Shown here: positions 1-10,560 of the stretch, piece by piece
How the letters are laid out: each line of letters opens with the position of its first letter
Position numbering within the stretch: position 1 is the first letter of the stretch
Assembly (NCBI GenBank): GCA_900618795.1
Contig: UYJD01000002.1
Coordinates: 363,150 to 427,149, forward strand
DNA length: 64,000 nt
Origin: Cyanodermella asteris
Taxonomy: Eukaryota > Ascomycota > Lecanoromycetes > Ostropales > Stictidaceae
Direction of reading: 5' to 3'
Notes under the pieces: generated by a model
What the model saw: the letters and a program-made list of their open reading frames with translations, nothing else
The model's database searches: none
Told to the model about the DNA's origin: nothing
Program-made: the position numbers and the translations under genes

Positions 1-134
1 AATTTCATTCGGGTGGGGAAAATGTGTCCACGACTCGTTTTCGATTCAAAATTAGAACACCCAATGATTCATCTAGCCGACGTTACTATAATGAAATCCA
101 CCACTCCTGGCGATGGCGATGTACTCAGGCATAG

Positions 135-1385
135 CTACTTCCCGTCACCCTCACCACCATCCTTCTCGCCAATGTAATCCTCCATCCATTCATTCATCCC
201 ATCTACAGCGCTCTTGCTGGCATCCGAAGCTTGCTGCACCAAAGTCTCCGTCCGGTCCTTAACCTCATCGAACATTGAAGTCGCAAACTCATTTGCCGAG
301 CCGGCGTCGGGCAGCATACGAGCCACCAACTGCTTGGGGCTAGGGTACTTATTCAGTACTCTCAGTACAGCCCAGTAGAGCTGCAAGATCACCTTGTGCA
401 CACTCTCCTTGATTACCATGGTCAAGCCATGTGACAAGAATCCCTTGAGCACTTCGAGCTCCACGCCCTGGTACAGGGCTTTGAAGCCGTCGTCCCGGAC
501 GATCTGGGCGACGATGCCGAAGATGGAGCTTTCGGCTGCTAGCTTGGCTTGGTGCATGGCGGCGTCGACGCTCTGTGTCGCTTTCTCTGCATCAAGGGGC
601 TCGCTCTTCTTTGTCTGTGCCCGGGACTTTGCTAGACTGAAGGGGTACGTCGCTGCGCTCGCCAGACTCTTGGAGACGGCACTGAGGAAGAAGACGGCTG
701 TTGCAGACGGGTGCGCCCGGGCGTCTCCCGCCAACGTCGCCTTCTTCAGCGCCTCAAAGAAGAAGAACGTCAGAGATGGGTTGAGTGTCGTGATGAAGTT
801 TGCAGAATATCCAGCCCAGAGACCTGTAAGGCCCTTCTCTTTGCGAATCTCCGCCACAATCTCCGCCACGCTGAGATCCTTGTTCGCCGACGTCTGCAGC
901 CTTGTAACGACGTTACTCAGCGGCGCAGTGAAGAACTTGCTGAAGATTCCCGCCGCGAACCCGACGCTCAATTCATCCAGCACAGGCAAATGCCGTCTCC
1001 CACCATGAGCCTGTAGCCGCCGCTGCCGAATAGCGTTGTAAGCCATGAAGAAGAGGAACGAGTCTGCCATGGTCTTGGTCGTGTCAACGGCACAGCCTGC
1101 GTACAGCCCCGAGAGCCCATCCTTCTCGTATATCCTGCGTGCTACCTCGAGAATCGACTCCTTCTCCTTCGTGTTGCCCTTCTTCTGTGCGGTCTGTGCC
1201 CGCGTGATCAGCAGGTTCAGTGGGTAGATGGCGATGTTGGAGGCGGCGCCGCCGATGGCTCCTGCGAGGCCATGGCCGAGGGCTGGGAGGAGTGGAGGCG
1301 CGGTGTTGAGTTGTTTCTGCTGGTGATACTGCTCGAACGCGTCCAGGTCGGAGTTGTAGTTCTGAATGTCTGCTTTGTTAGCCAT
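135..1385 (-). CDS. Peroxisomal-type mitochondrial carrier family protein (ANT1/PMP47-like)
   Basis: Single-exon protein of 416 aa from the ATG at 1385; the frame stays open a few codons further upstream but without another ATG. Three mitochondrial-carrier repeats are visible, each with a P-x-x-x-x-x-x-R-x-Q signature (PLNLLITRAQ, PLSNVVTRLQ, PFSLAKSRAQ) and with G-L-x-G-L-Y/W-A/Q-G segments after each odd helix. A family member would exchange a solute across the peroxisomal or inner mitochondrial membrane. The overall pattern resembles peroxisomal adenine nucleotide carriers (Ant1/PMP47/SLC25A17); that subfamily call is from memory. The acidic residue normally at position three of the signature is N, S and S here. 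A hydrophilic C-terminal tail of about 80 aa follows the third repeat. Family membership is secure, substrate is not. Confidence 0.85.
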   Translation of the reverse strand: MANKADIQNYNSDLDAFEQYHQQKQLNTAPPLLPALGHGLAGAIGGAASNIAIYPLNLLITRAQTAQKKGNTKEKESILEVARRIYEKDGLSGLYAGCAVDTTKTMADSFLFFMAYNAIRQRRLQAHGGRRHLPVLDELSVGFAAGIFSKFFTAPLSNVVTRLQTSANKDLSVAEIVAEIRKEKGLTGLWAGYSANFITTLNPSLTFFFFEALKKATLAGDARAHPSATAVFFLSAVSKSLASAATYPFSLAKSRAQTKKSEPLDAEKATQSVDAAMHQAKLAAESSIFGIVAQIVRDDGFKALYQGVELEVLKGFLSHGLTMVIKESVHKVILQLYWAVLRVLNKYPSPKQLVARMLPDAGSANEFATSMFDEVKDRTETLVQQASDASKSAVDGMNEWMEDYIGEKDGGEGDGK

Positions 1386-1889
1386 TGCGAAGCAGTGAGT
1401 CTGCAACGAGCCAGTGGAGGAAGTGGTTCGTAAAGAATTTGACGGCCCAGAAGCTTGAGCCGAGCTGTATGGGATTTCACATTGTCAATGGTTCAATATG
1501 GGGAGAACGGAGGTCAGAGCTCGGGCCGTGGAGCGCCAGCTTCTCCGCACATGCATGTTGCGTCACTCCACTGTGATTGCCCCTTTCGGCCTAGCTGGTG
1601 TTGACAGTCCAAGGATCTGCCATTTTCCGAAAGATTTATTGCAACCAACCTCGAATCATCATCGGTCACGCGCCTTCAGAAGAAGAAGAAACTCGGGGTC
1701 AAGATGCTCCCGTACTCATGCAGTCGGGACGGTGCTTCTATGCCAGCTGAAATGCGAAGCACAAAGCAACGCTCTGCCATGTATCAGAACACTACTATAC
1801 AGCTCGATATCCAGCAACACGTTGCAGTATGGTTCCTTCGTAAATCAAGGCCCACTGCCAAGTTTAGAGATGCGGCGAGGGCTTCTCCT
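1386..1889. other. Intergenic, upstream of the carrier gene
   Basis: About 500 bases between the carrier start and the stop of the NO VEIN-type gene. It should hold the carrier promoter (minus-strand direction). Short plus-strand open frames here have no codon or family signal. No TATA box or repeat is evident. Confidence 0.5.
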
Positions 1890-4800
1890 CTATTTATTAA
1901 CTTGTACAATCCACTTCTCTGCCGTGAACTTAAGCTCGTCCTCAAACAGACCGTAAGCATCACGAAAGGGCCGAATGATATCCCTCAGCTGGTGTGGATC
2001 AACCCAGAAATCAATACCAATCTTCGGTCCATCAATGTTGAAGACTCGAGCAATGACATATAGCCGCGATGCGCGAGGATTCTTTAACATGGTAATTTCT
2101 TCCATCTGTAAATCAAGTCAGCAAAAGCAGACTTTCGGAGACGATGCTCCGTTCAAAGTCAGTCAGAGACTTACCCGATCAACTTGCTGCTGGCTCATGT
2201 AGAACTTCTCGTCATGGTCGTTTGTGGTCGTCTTGACTTCGAGGTGATACTCCACGACATCGGCAAGGTCAGCTTCCTCAGACGGCAAGTATTTAGCCTT
2301 CAGAAAACGGGTCAAGGTGCCGCTGGTATCTGTGTATACAAAATCGGCTGTCTCGGGGCGCGTCGATCTGCCAATATCGCGATATTTTTCGTGAGCCTGC
2401 GCAAGGGTACGAATGCTACTTCGCCAGTGCTCAATACCGAACCCAGGGATCTGATGACGTTGGAGATAATTAAGCAACTATCTCTCCAGTTAGTGGCCCT
2501 TTACGATCAAAGCACAAGTTCAGGATTAAGCTTACATAGACCTCGCCAGCCACTCCAACGTGGAAATCTCGTTGAGGGTCGCCCCAAGCAAACAGCTGCG
2601 AGAAAGACAGGGATGTTGAGGCTGCTGCATTTGGGCTTCCTTCCGCGTCCTTGATAACGCGGTCAAGTATTCGCGCAAACTCGTCGCGGCGGCTAGGTGA
2701 AGGTGTTCTGGGGGCGAGAATCGGTGCGGGGCGTCTGGATTGCGAGGATCTCCGTGCAAAGCTCGTCGTGGACCGAAGCACAGAAGGCGGCGTTGGCGGT
2801 GTTCCCGATCGTCCTCTCGAAGCCGGACGCGACTGAGGCGGTGTGATGTGCAGAGCATTCAGCTCGTCAGCAAGATCAATGTCCGGCACGTTGCGCACCT
2901 CTATCGAGGGAACAGGTATGTTGGCTGGCGGTGCTGTTGGTTTGATGAGCGATTTCAGGATTTCAGGGAGTGGTGGCACTCCAGCGTTGGCCAACTTTTC
3001 GGTAATGGCTCTGGGAAAGTTGGAAGTGAGGATGCTCTGTATTGGCGCCTCCGCTGCTTCGTTGACAATTCCCATGGTTTGCATGAAACCCCGTGGAAGA
3101 TCGGAGTGGAAGCAACACTCACGCAGCTCTTCGTCGTCTGGAATGTAAAGCTTGAGTCCACTCTCATCGTCCGTGAAGTGGAAAGTGGCTTGCCTCTCGT
3201 CCGACTTGAAAGATCGTCCGCCTTGCTTGATCTCAACAAATTTGGTGATACTATCGCTGACGTATGCTTGTATGCTCTGAAGCTTGGTAGCCAGGCTTCG
3301 CAGCTGTTGGTCGTCGTCAGTGCCACTGTAGAATGCGGCACATCTGCTCGAAGTTAGCGGGATTGTTCACAGATAATTATGGTCATAAAACTGAAGTGAC
3401 AGCACGTACCGAAGCATGTATTCCGCGTGGCCTCGCAACCGAGATGTTAGATCTGGACTTGGCTGGCTATCTCCCACTTGTGTACGTCGAGTTGCTGCCT
3501 TGGAACAGAACCGCTGCTCAAGACCGAGAGCACGTAGGAAATCCTTGTAGCGTTGGATCTCCGTGAGATTCAAGCACAGAGTTGAGATCTTGTTGCCGAA
3601 CAAAGCCGCATACTCCTCTCGGTCAACAATGCAGAAGTCGTGCTCCATCGACGACATCGATTGTGTCCCGTTTGCAGCACGAACCTGGAATATTGGTGCT
3701 GACTTGAGGGATGCGAGATCTGACTTCTCTGGCGCAAGGACGGCGATTTGGTACATTTGTTGCTTCATTTCAGTGAAAGGTCGTTTGTCTGCGGCAGCTC
3801 GCTCTAGCGTCTGAACATACATTCGGACGCTCGGCTCCTTGATGCCGACGACGGTGCAGAAGAAGTCCCTCGAACCATCCACATGAGCATAAAGATTCGA
3901 GACGTCATAATGGCCATCGAGGCGGATCCTGCTTTCCACCCAAACGCATTCCGCAGGCGATAACCAGATCCTTTGAACGTGATGATAGAATAGTTCGAAC
4001 TTTCTCAGCTTTGCACTGTAGATGCTTGTCAGTCTATGCCTCTTCATTTCATGGTTAGGGCTGACCTGATTTCCGGTATGGTGCTGGCAATGCTCAGCAT
4101 GTGAAGCTCCTTGTACAGCTTTGCAACTTTATCTGGATCGTGAATAGCGCTTCTTTTCAGTGCGCAAAGCTCTTCAATGTAGGTCGAGAATATCGCGTTG
4201 GGAACCTTCCAAACATCTCTGAAAAGTGTTTCGATGGCTTTGTCACTCTTGTACTGGGAAACGGCAGAAAGTCGGCTCACTACCGTCAAAAAGCTCTTCC
4301 CTGCCCAACAACAGTCATCTGAATATGTCCATTTGGCACTCACGCTGCCTCCAACTTCAGCAGGAACATAGATACATTTATTTACCTCATCAAGTTGCCT
4401 GCTTGCGTCAGCGCTTTATCTCATGCTCTTGAAAGTGCAAGCCTTACCGAATTTCTGTTTTTGCCTCTGAATTGCTCCCTGCGTGACCCATGAGGACTCG
4501 ATAAACTTGCAAGACATGCTCGAAGTTGATATCCGATGCTTCTTGCTCGGCTAAATCGCGCAACACTGAAAGATAAAAGTTGAGATCCAGCTCAAACCTT
4601 ACACCTAGGTGTGTCAAGAAGCGCCAATCTTGATCTGCGCTCTCAAGACCTGCTGGAAGGTCCAGGAAAAGGGATCCACTGGCGCCGACTTTTTCACTAT
4701 CCGCCACATTTCGCGAATGTCGAACGTATAGATCTTCCAGACGTGACGTGGTCCCCAGCTCTGTGATCAATTCCACCTCGCTCAACAACGAGCGCAGCAT

Positions 4801-7185
4801 TTTCGATTTGCTTTGGTATGCCGGCCACTCCTCTCGCAGGAGGCGAAGCGCGTCTTCCTGACGGTTGTTAAGAAGGTAGTCGAACTCTTCGGAAAGCGTG
4901 GATTTGTCTGGCGAAAGTAGCTGAACCGCTCCGCGCACTTCGCATCTTGTTTCCAGCCAGGACTTCCAAGTGAGGCCATGCTCGTTGGTATCGGTGCCGG
5001 GAACAGTGCGGAGGTATGCGTCATGGAGAAAACGAACCTTTGCCTTTCTATGAACATCATCCAGCGGGGACAGAAGCTCCCCGGGACTTAGAGTACTCGA
5101 AGAATCGTTGAAATATACGTGACGTTGACGTTTGGATCCAACAGACCTTTCCCACATGTTACCATCGCTGTTAGTGACTAGTATTTTGATCGTAACGTTT
5201 CGCTTTGCCGCAAGCTTGAAGACGAAGTGCTGATGTCGGGCAATAGTCGAATGGGCGAGCTGCGGGCTTCCGGACGTATAAATTTCGACAATCTTGGAGA
5301 CGACGTGGTCAACGCTACACTCGATGACTCCAAGCTTCTTGAGTAGTCGGCAGTATGTCGAGCTGCTGTCGATGGCCTTTTGGTCGACAAGTGCCAGGTC
5401 GAGTTGATCCGGGATATCTGTGCCTCTAATAGTGGGCCAAAAGCACGCATCTCTGTGCACGCTCGCCAGTTCGTTTCGCTGCAGATGCACCAAGGGCATC
5501 TTGCGCATTGTAGAGCGTAAACCCGGCAACTGGTCCCAGATACCTTCAAGGCTGTTCGCAAGATCTTCGCGCCAGCTGTGGTCAAAGTCCAGAACTCTCA
5601 TGTTGCATGTTGATTTCTGAAGCTCTGTTCCCAGGTCCGTCAGAAAATGCTCCGCTTCGACATCCCGAACCCCAAGGGACCTCAAGCTTCTGAGCTCTGA
5701 GGGCCCATACTGTGGCGATAGGTAGGTCTGGACCAGCTTTTCGTTCGTCAGAAGAGGCCTTCCACTCCTGTCTCTCATCGCGCGGGGGAGAACAAATTGG
5801 GTGCTCGGCAGTGTCAGTTGGTCATTCAAAGATCTGACCACCTGCTGGACGGCCAGCAGGCCCAATATCTCAAGCCGAAGCTGCCTCCAGAAAGGATCCT
5901 TTGCTATCTCATCATCCGGTAGGAAGCCCGGCCACGCATACCGCAGAGTCTCGGGTGAATTGTCTGAAGCGAATCTCACCATAGCATCTCGAAAAGTTTT
6001 CGCCGCTTCCGTGAGCAATGCTTTGTTATGTGCACAGCCGTCATCGAGCAGTTCGCGGCTGGCATTCGTGATGAAGTCTGACTGTATCAGGAACTATAAC
6101 ACGTCAGTGAAACTATAGTTGAAACATCACGGTGCTGCTCACCCGGAATCCTGGCTTCTGCAAAGGAAGGAACGCGTAGGCGTGTTGAGACTCGAACAAT
6201 GGCTGGTCGTTTGTGCTCATAGGGAAGGCGAGTAACACCTCTGCGGTATGGATATCTTTTCGCGTTTCGTGTGCAGGCAGGTCCGCTACGTGGGCCCTCT
6301 CGAGGAGATACTTCCTTGTGAAAGATCTCGTTGATCTGTTCTCGGTAATCACCTGTTCGATGATCGCGGCCTCGCTGCTTTTTTGGCGGCGTGTGTACAG
6401 GACGGACGATGTCGACCCGTCGGGCGCATTGATGTGGATCTCGAACTGTCGAATTCGATTGAGGAACAAGAGCATTGTGTCGGGCACCTCGTCCAAGTCA
6501 TTGCGCATATCTTCAAACTTGGCACCGTACGCGCATCCGAGGCCGATACGGGTCTTGACATTCGCAGGAAGTGTAGTGTGCTCTTCGATGATTGGAGTGA
6601 CCAGATCGAGTCCCGCGTCCTCGCCCTTTTCCGGGTCGTAAGAAAATGAGAAGGCGAATGGTCCCGACTGAATAAATGCCCTTTTGAAGACGCGAAACAC
6701 AGATTTGAAGCCAATACCCTTCTCGCCGATGTATCCTTGAGTCTTGTCTCCAGCTTTGGTGCTCTCGGCAACAGCGCAGACTGCTGCAACATGCTTTTCA
6801 GAGAAGCCATCCTCATTGCAGTCAAGAATAAATCCGTCAGGGTTTAACGTGAGTGACAACCGTGGAAGTTCACCACTTCGTTCTGCGTTAGTGTAACGAT
6901 TGTCATCAGCGTTCTGTATCAACTCGAAGATGAATCGAGTATTCTTAGAATACAGATTCTTTGCAAGCCTTATATTGTCAGCCGTGTAGCGAGAGCAGCA
7001 TTCTGAACGTACAGTTGAGTTAGTCTTCCCACAGTGCGGCGATTGTTCTCTATCGCTTTGAGCGTTCGCGGAAATTTCTCTCGAAGATAATCGGCAGCCT
7101 CGGGCTCGATAGCTCCGTTCTTCTCGCGGAGCGCATTGATTGTCTCGTGGGCCGCTGCAAGCTCTTCAGGGGCGTAAGAGGTCAT
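1890..7185 (-). CDS. GHKL/HATPase protein with C-terminal NO VEIN (DUF3883) domain, 1636 aa
   Basis: Eight exons by my reading: 7185-7013, 6968-6143, 6093-4448, 4398-4066, 4015-3410, 3343-2536, 2477-2175, 2105-1890. They sum to 4911 nt, exactly 1637 codons with the stop, and every junction is GT-AG and rejoins conserved sequence. The N-terminus carries an Hsp90/histidine-kinase-type ATPase fold: N-box ELIQNADDN (about residues 73-81), D-x-N-x-x-GF near 107-113, and GYIGEKGIGFKS near 136-147. The last 180 residues match the NO VEIN C-terminal domain, with GEVYLLNYL, the EVKTTT core strand and a Y-M-S-Q-Q-Q segment. Known: plant NO VEIN has this architecture and fungi carry many uncharacterised homologues. 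Inferred: a nuclear or cytosolic ATP-dependent scaffold; biochemical role unknown. Start chosen at the first ATG, which precedes a helical segment of about 55 aa. Confidence 0.88.
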
Positions 7186-7977
7186 ATCGGTAAAGTAAAC
7201 AGAAGGCCAGCTTCTGGATTAAGACGAATGTGTGGAGGCAAGTGCAAGGGGACAGGAAGGTTGAGAAACACGCAGAAAGCAAGATTTACAACACACAGGA
7301 CGAACTAATCTCCAGGCACCGCATTTATACATGTCCGTCGCTTGTCAAAGATGGAGTATCCAGGGCCTGGTGAAACTCCCTTCAACGCACCTTGCCTCAA
7401 TTGCAAGCCTGTTTCGGACCTCACCGTACAGTCTCGGAGGTGGGCGAGAGGTTGACAGCAAGGCGAACGAAGACCCACCAACACGCGCGTCTATCCCATT
7501 TGAAGCTCAAGTGCTTCAGCCTTGCGACAGCTGCATGTACGCTCTGAGCAGATTGGTCTTGTGTCACCCTAAGCGCCGCGGCAAGAAGCATACATGATGC
7601 AGGGGCCACATCCACCTTGCAGAAGCGCCGACGCCAGCGACGAATCGTCAGAAGCATCTATTTCCGACACACAAAAGCTGCCAGTTACCGATCGCATCCA
7701 TCGCAGCATGAAGAACTCGCTGATGGGCGGCTTTGGTGAGGTTGAAGGAGGGAAGACATTGTCGAAGCTGGAGGTAGACCCCAGCGCTTCGTGAGCCAAT
7801 GAGATCTTCGCCGGAGTTGACTCCTGGTCGCCTATTGTACAGAGAGCGACGTCATTGCTCTTTGCCTCTAAGGTATGATATGGGAATCGTCACAAATCCC
7901 ATGCTTCCTCACGAGCCAGCTAACAATCAGACCACACACACCATTTCCAACCTACAACCTCGTCCACAAAAATCACA
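7186..7977. promoter_or_regulatory. Divergent intergenic region between the NO VEIN-type gene and the 80-aa gene
   Basis: About 790 bases separate two divergently oriented start codons, so both promoters must lie here. The stretch just before 7978 is rich in A and C (for example accacacacaccatttccaa), like a fungal 5' leader. No clear TATA box or duplicated motif was seen. Confidence 0.45.
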
Positions 7978-8276
7978 ATGTCGACCATGGACTCGGTCAA
8001 GGAGACTGCCAAGAACGTGACCAACGCCCTCGCCGGCGCCACCGACGACAACCCTCTCGTGGGCGACTCGAAGCCGCAGTCTGGAACCGAGCCGGCCGCT
8101 GGCTCGCAGGGGAAGGGAACTCTGAACAGTCCGTACGACCAGAGCAATGTGCCCGGTAAGTCACAAACTACACGTCAAGGGAAACTCACCATATTGACAT
8201 TGTCTGTTCAGGCCAGTCTGGCACAACCGGCGAAAACAAGGGAGACGAGCCGGGTGTGAATGCGCCTTCTAGCTGA
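7978..8276 (+). CDS. Small hydrophilic protein, 80 aa, unknown function
   Basis: Two exons, 7978-8155 and 8212-8276, separated by a 56-bp intron with GTAAGT donor and TTCAG acceptor; together 243 nt, 80 aa plus stop. The protein begins MSTMDSVKETAKNVTNALAG and is rich in G, S, T, N and D with no hydrophobic core, signal peptide or cysteine. The clean intron keeping frame into a natural Gly/Asn-rich end, the A/C-rich leader and good codon use argue it is real. It looks intrinsically disordered, with one amphipathic helix at the N-terminus, a composition shared by small stress or conidiation proteins of fungi; that comparison is weak. Convergent with the downstream GTPase gene, only about 100 bases apart. 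Confidence 0.7.
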
Positions 8277-8377
8277 GCTTGGAAATGGACGAATATTGAT
8301 AGTCGTCGGCTAATGCGCACCAAGCAAGCATATGTGCGTACATACATAGATACACTGGTTATGAAGTATATCCCAAA

Positions 8378-10560
8378 TCATTCAGACCCATTCTGCGCCC
8401 TCTTCTTCGCAGCCTCTGGATTTAGCGGCTTGTTGTAATCGTATCCCAAACCCTTCACAACGCCTAACCCTTTCGTCCTGCCCTCACGGAACAGGATCTT
8501 GTCGCCAATCATCAAATATTCCGGCCGTTGCACGAATTTGAACGCCACCGTTGCCCTATCTCCCGTCCTCATGAACTCTCGATCGATATCCACGATTGCG
8601 CACGTCTGGCTGACGGGGCCGACGTGCAACATGGCTTGGTACTTCACCTTGATGGTGGTGGCGTGGCTGAGAATCAGTACCTCTGCGATGAACTCCCGGT
8701 GTACCTTCGGAGAGTTGGCGCTGCTTTGGGTGCTCTTGATGTCCTTGTCCTCTGACATTGGCAGGACCACCATTCCCTTTCGGACCTCCTTGCGTCGTAC
8801 CTTCTTCAAGGCGAAGGACGCCGATTGACCGGCGCTGCACATCGGAACCGGCACCCGCTTACGCTCGATGGATCTAATGGCCGTGGAGGTGAAGGCGCCG
8901 AGGGAGTCTGGGCCGATAAGGACCGGATCGCCAGCCTTGATGGTACCGCTTTTCACCACGCCACTAACGACGGTGCCCACAAACGGGACGGAGAAGGTAT
9001 CATTGACGTGGAACTCGAATGGTGCACTGGCATCATAGTGCCCGTGGTGGGACAGGATGTTGAGGAACATGCGGACCAGGTCTAGCGACTCTCCGGTCAC
9101 GTTGGAGACCTGGAAGATGGGGCATATCCGCTGACTGACGAACTGAGACGCGGTGGTGATGGTCTCCTCGCGGTTCTTGATGAAGACAGGCACTTTGCGA
9201 GCGCCTGGAGACTTCAGCGTCCGCGTGATCTGAGTAATGGTGTCCTTCAAGATCTGCGGCGGGCATATGTCGATCTTGGTGATCACAACCATTACCGGCA
9301 CGTTCAAGGTCAGCGCAATGCCCAAGTGCTCCTTGCTCATACCGATTAGACCGTTGTTGGCAGCAACCATGAGCAGGCAGTAGTTTGGGCTGCTGCTCAT
9401 GAGACCAAAAGCCGTGGTGCGAAGGTACTTTTCGTGACCGGCAAGATCGGTGAAGGATATGACCTTTGCAGAGCGGTTGCCGATCTCCTCCCACGTCAAG
9501 CTCCTCCCAGGGACATTAGAGCCTACAATTTCGCCCATTGTATCAAAGCCCATGATCTCCATGCCAACGGAGCTCGTCCGTCCGGTCTCGATCTCGTGCT
9601 TGTGACGGAAGAGATTGACACGGGCCCTGCCGCGACCGTCATCAAGGTGACCCTTGACAAGCACGCCCAACATGGTACTCTTGCCGGCGTCGACATTTCC
9701 CACCACCGCTATTCGCGTCTCGATGACTTCCTGGACCGCCTCGGGATTCTGCCGTATCATCGCTGTCCCCGTGCAACTCTTGTCCTTCTCATTGACAGGA
9801 CCCACCTCTGCCTCCTTGTCCCCAACATTGCGGCACATCAGTAACCGACAGTCGGCCTTAAGCATGGCCGCAGCTTTGACCAGCCTATCCCAGCCATGAT
9901 CCCAGTCGGCTTTTGTGAACTCCAGGGACTTGCCATCGTCCTCCTGGCCGAGGTCTATTAGTGCCTCGCCGTGTCCTTCCAATATTCGAGCTTCAAGGAC
10001 GTCCTTGAGCTGCGATAATGAATTGTCGTCTGTACCGAGGTAGAGAGGTTTTAATGACGTCTTGACGGGTTCGTCTGAGAGATTGAGAGAATCAAGGATG
10101 TCGAGTTCGGCATGGTCGGATTTTGTGGGAATGGAGGCGGTGGATGCGGTACTCTTGTGGCGAGAAGCCTGCTGCTTCTCTACATATTCTGCGAATTCGG
10201 ACAGCGCCTATGTCGATCTGTCAGCGCCGTTGTCCGATTTCCAAATTAAGTATCCATCTCAAGCGAATCAAGTGTTCAAACAAGTGCCAACAATAAACAT
10301 GTCGAAGTACTCAGCCTATTGCCCAACCTGGCTTTTGGACCATGCACTGAACCGCATCCCCGCACAGGCAAGTGTGATGATCGGCATCAGGAATTGTGGA
10401 GCAAAGTATATTGATCCTCCAAGGATCATACACAGCTTCAGACACACGACAAGATTTGTAAGGAAGCGCAATCCTCCAAAAAGTCGATTTGGGTAACAAT
10501 CTGACTCACAAGCTCCCCTTTTCGCCGTTCCTGAGGCGTTTGCCGTGCTATTCGACTCAT
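8378..10560 (-). CDS. GTPBP1/GTPBP2-type translational GTPase
   Basis: The large exon 10207-8378 encodes the whole GTPase core. In a 626-aa model the P-loop GNVDAGKST is near residue 187, DLAGHEKY (G3) near 271 and TKID (G4) near 327, followed by EF-Tu-like beta-barrel domains 2 and 3. This is the GTPBP1 family: EF1A-like GTPases tied to mRNA decay and ribosome rescue in animals, less studied in fungi. No ATG precedes the core in the exon frame, so an upstream exon is needed. I place it at 10560-10510 (MSRIARQTPQERRKGEL), joined by a 302-bp intron with GTGAGT donor and CTGAC...ATAG acceptor, which keeps frame. That intron is long for this window, so the 5' end is the weak part. The last exon ends with a basic tail. 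Confidence 0.85.

Noticed and set aside
394-1227. Plus-strand open frames opposite the carrier gene
   Set aside because: They mirror the carrier's coding strand and have no family or codon signal.
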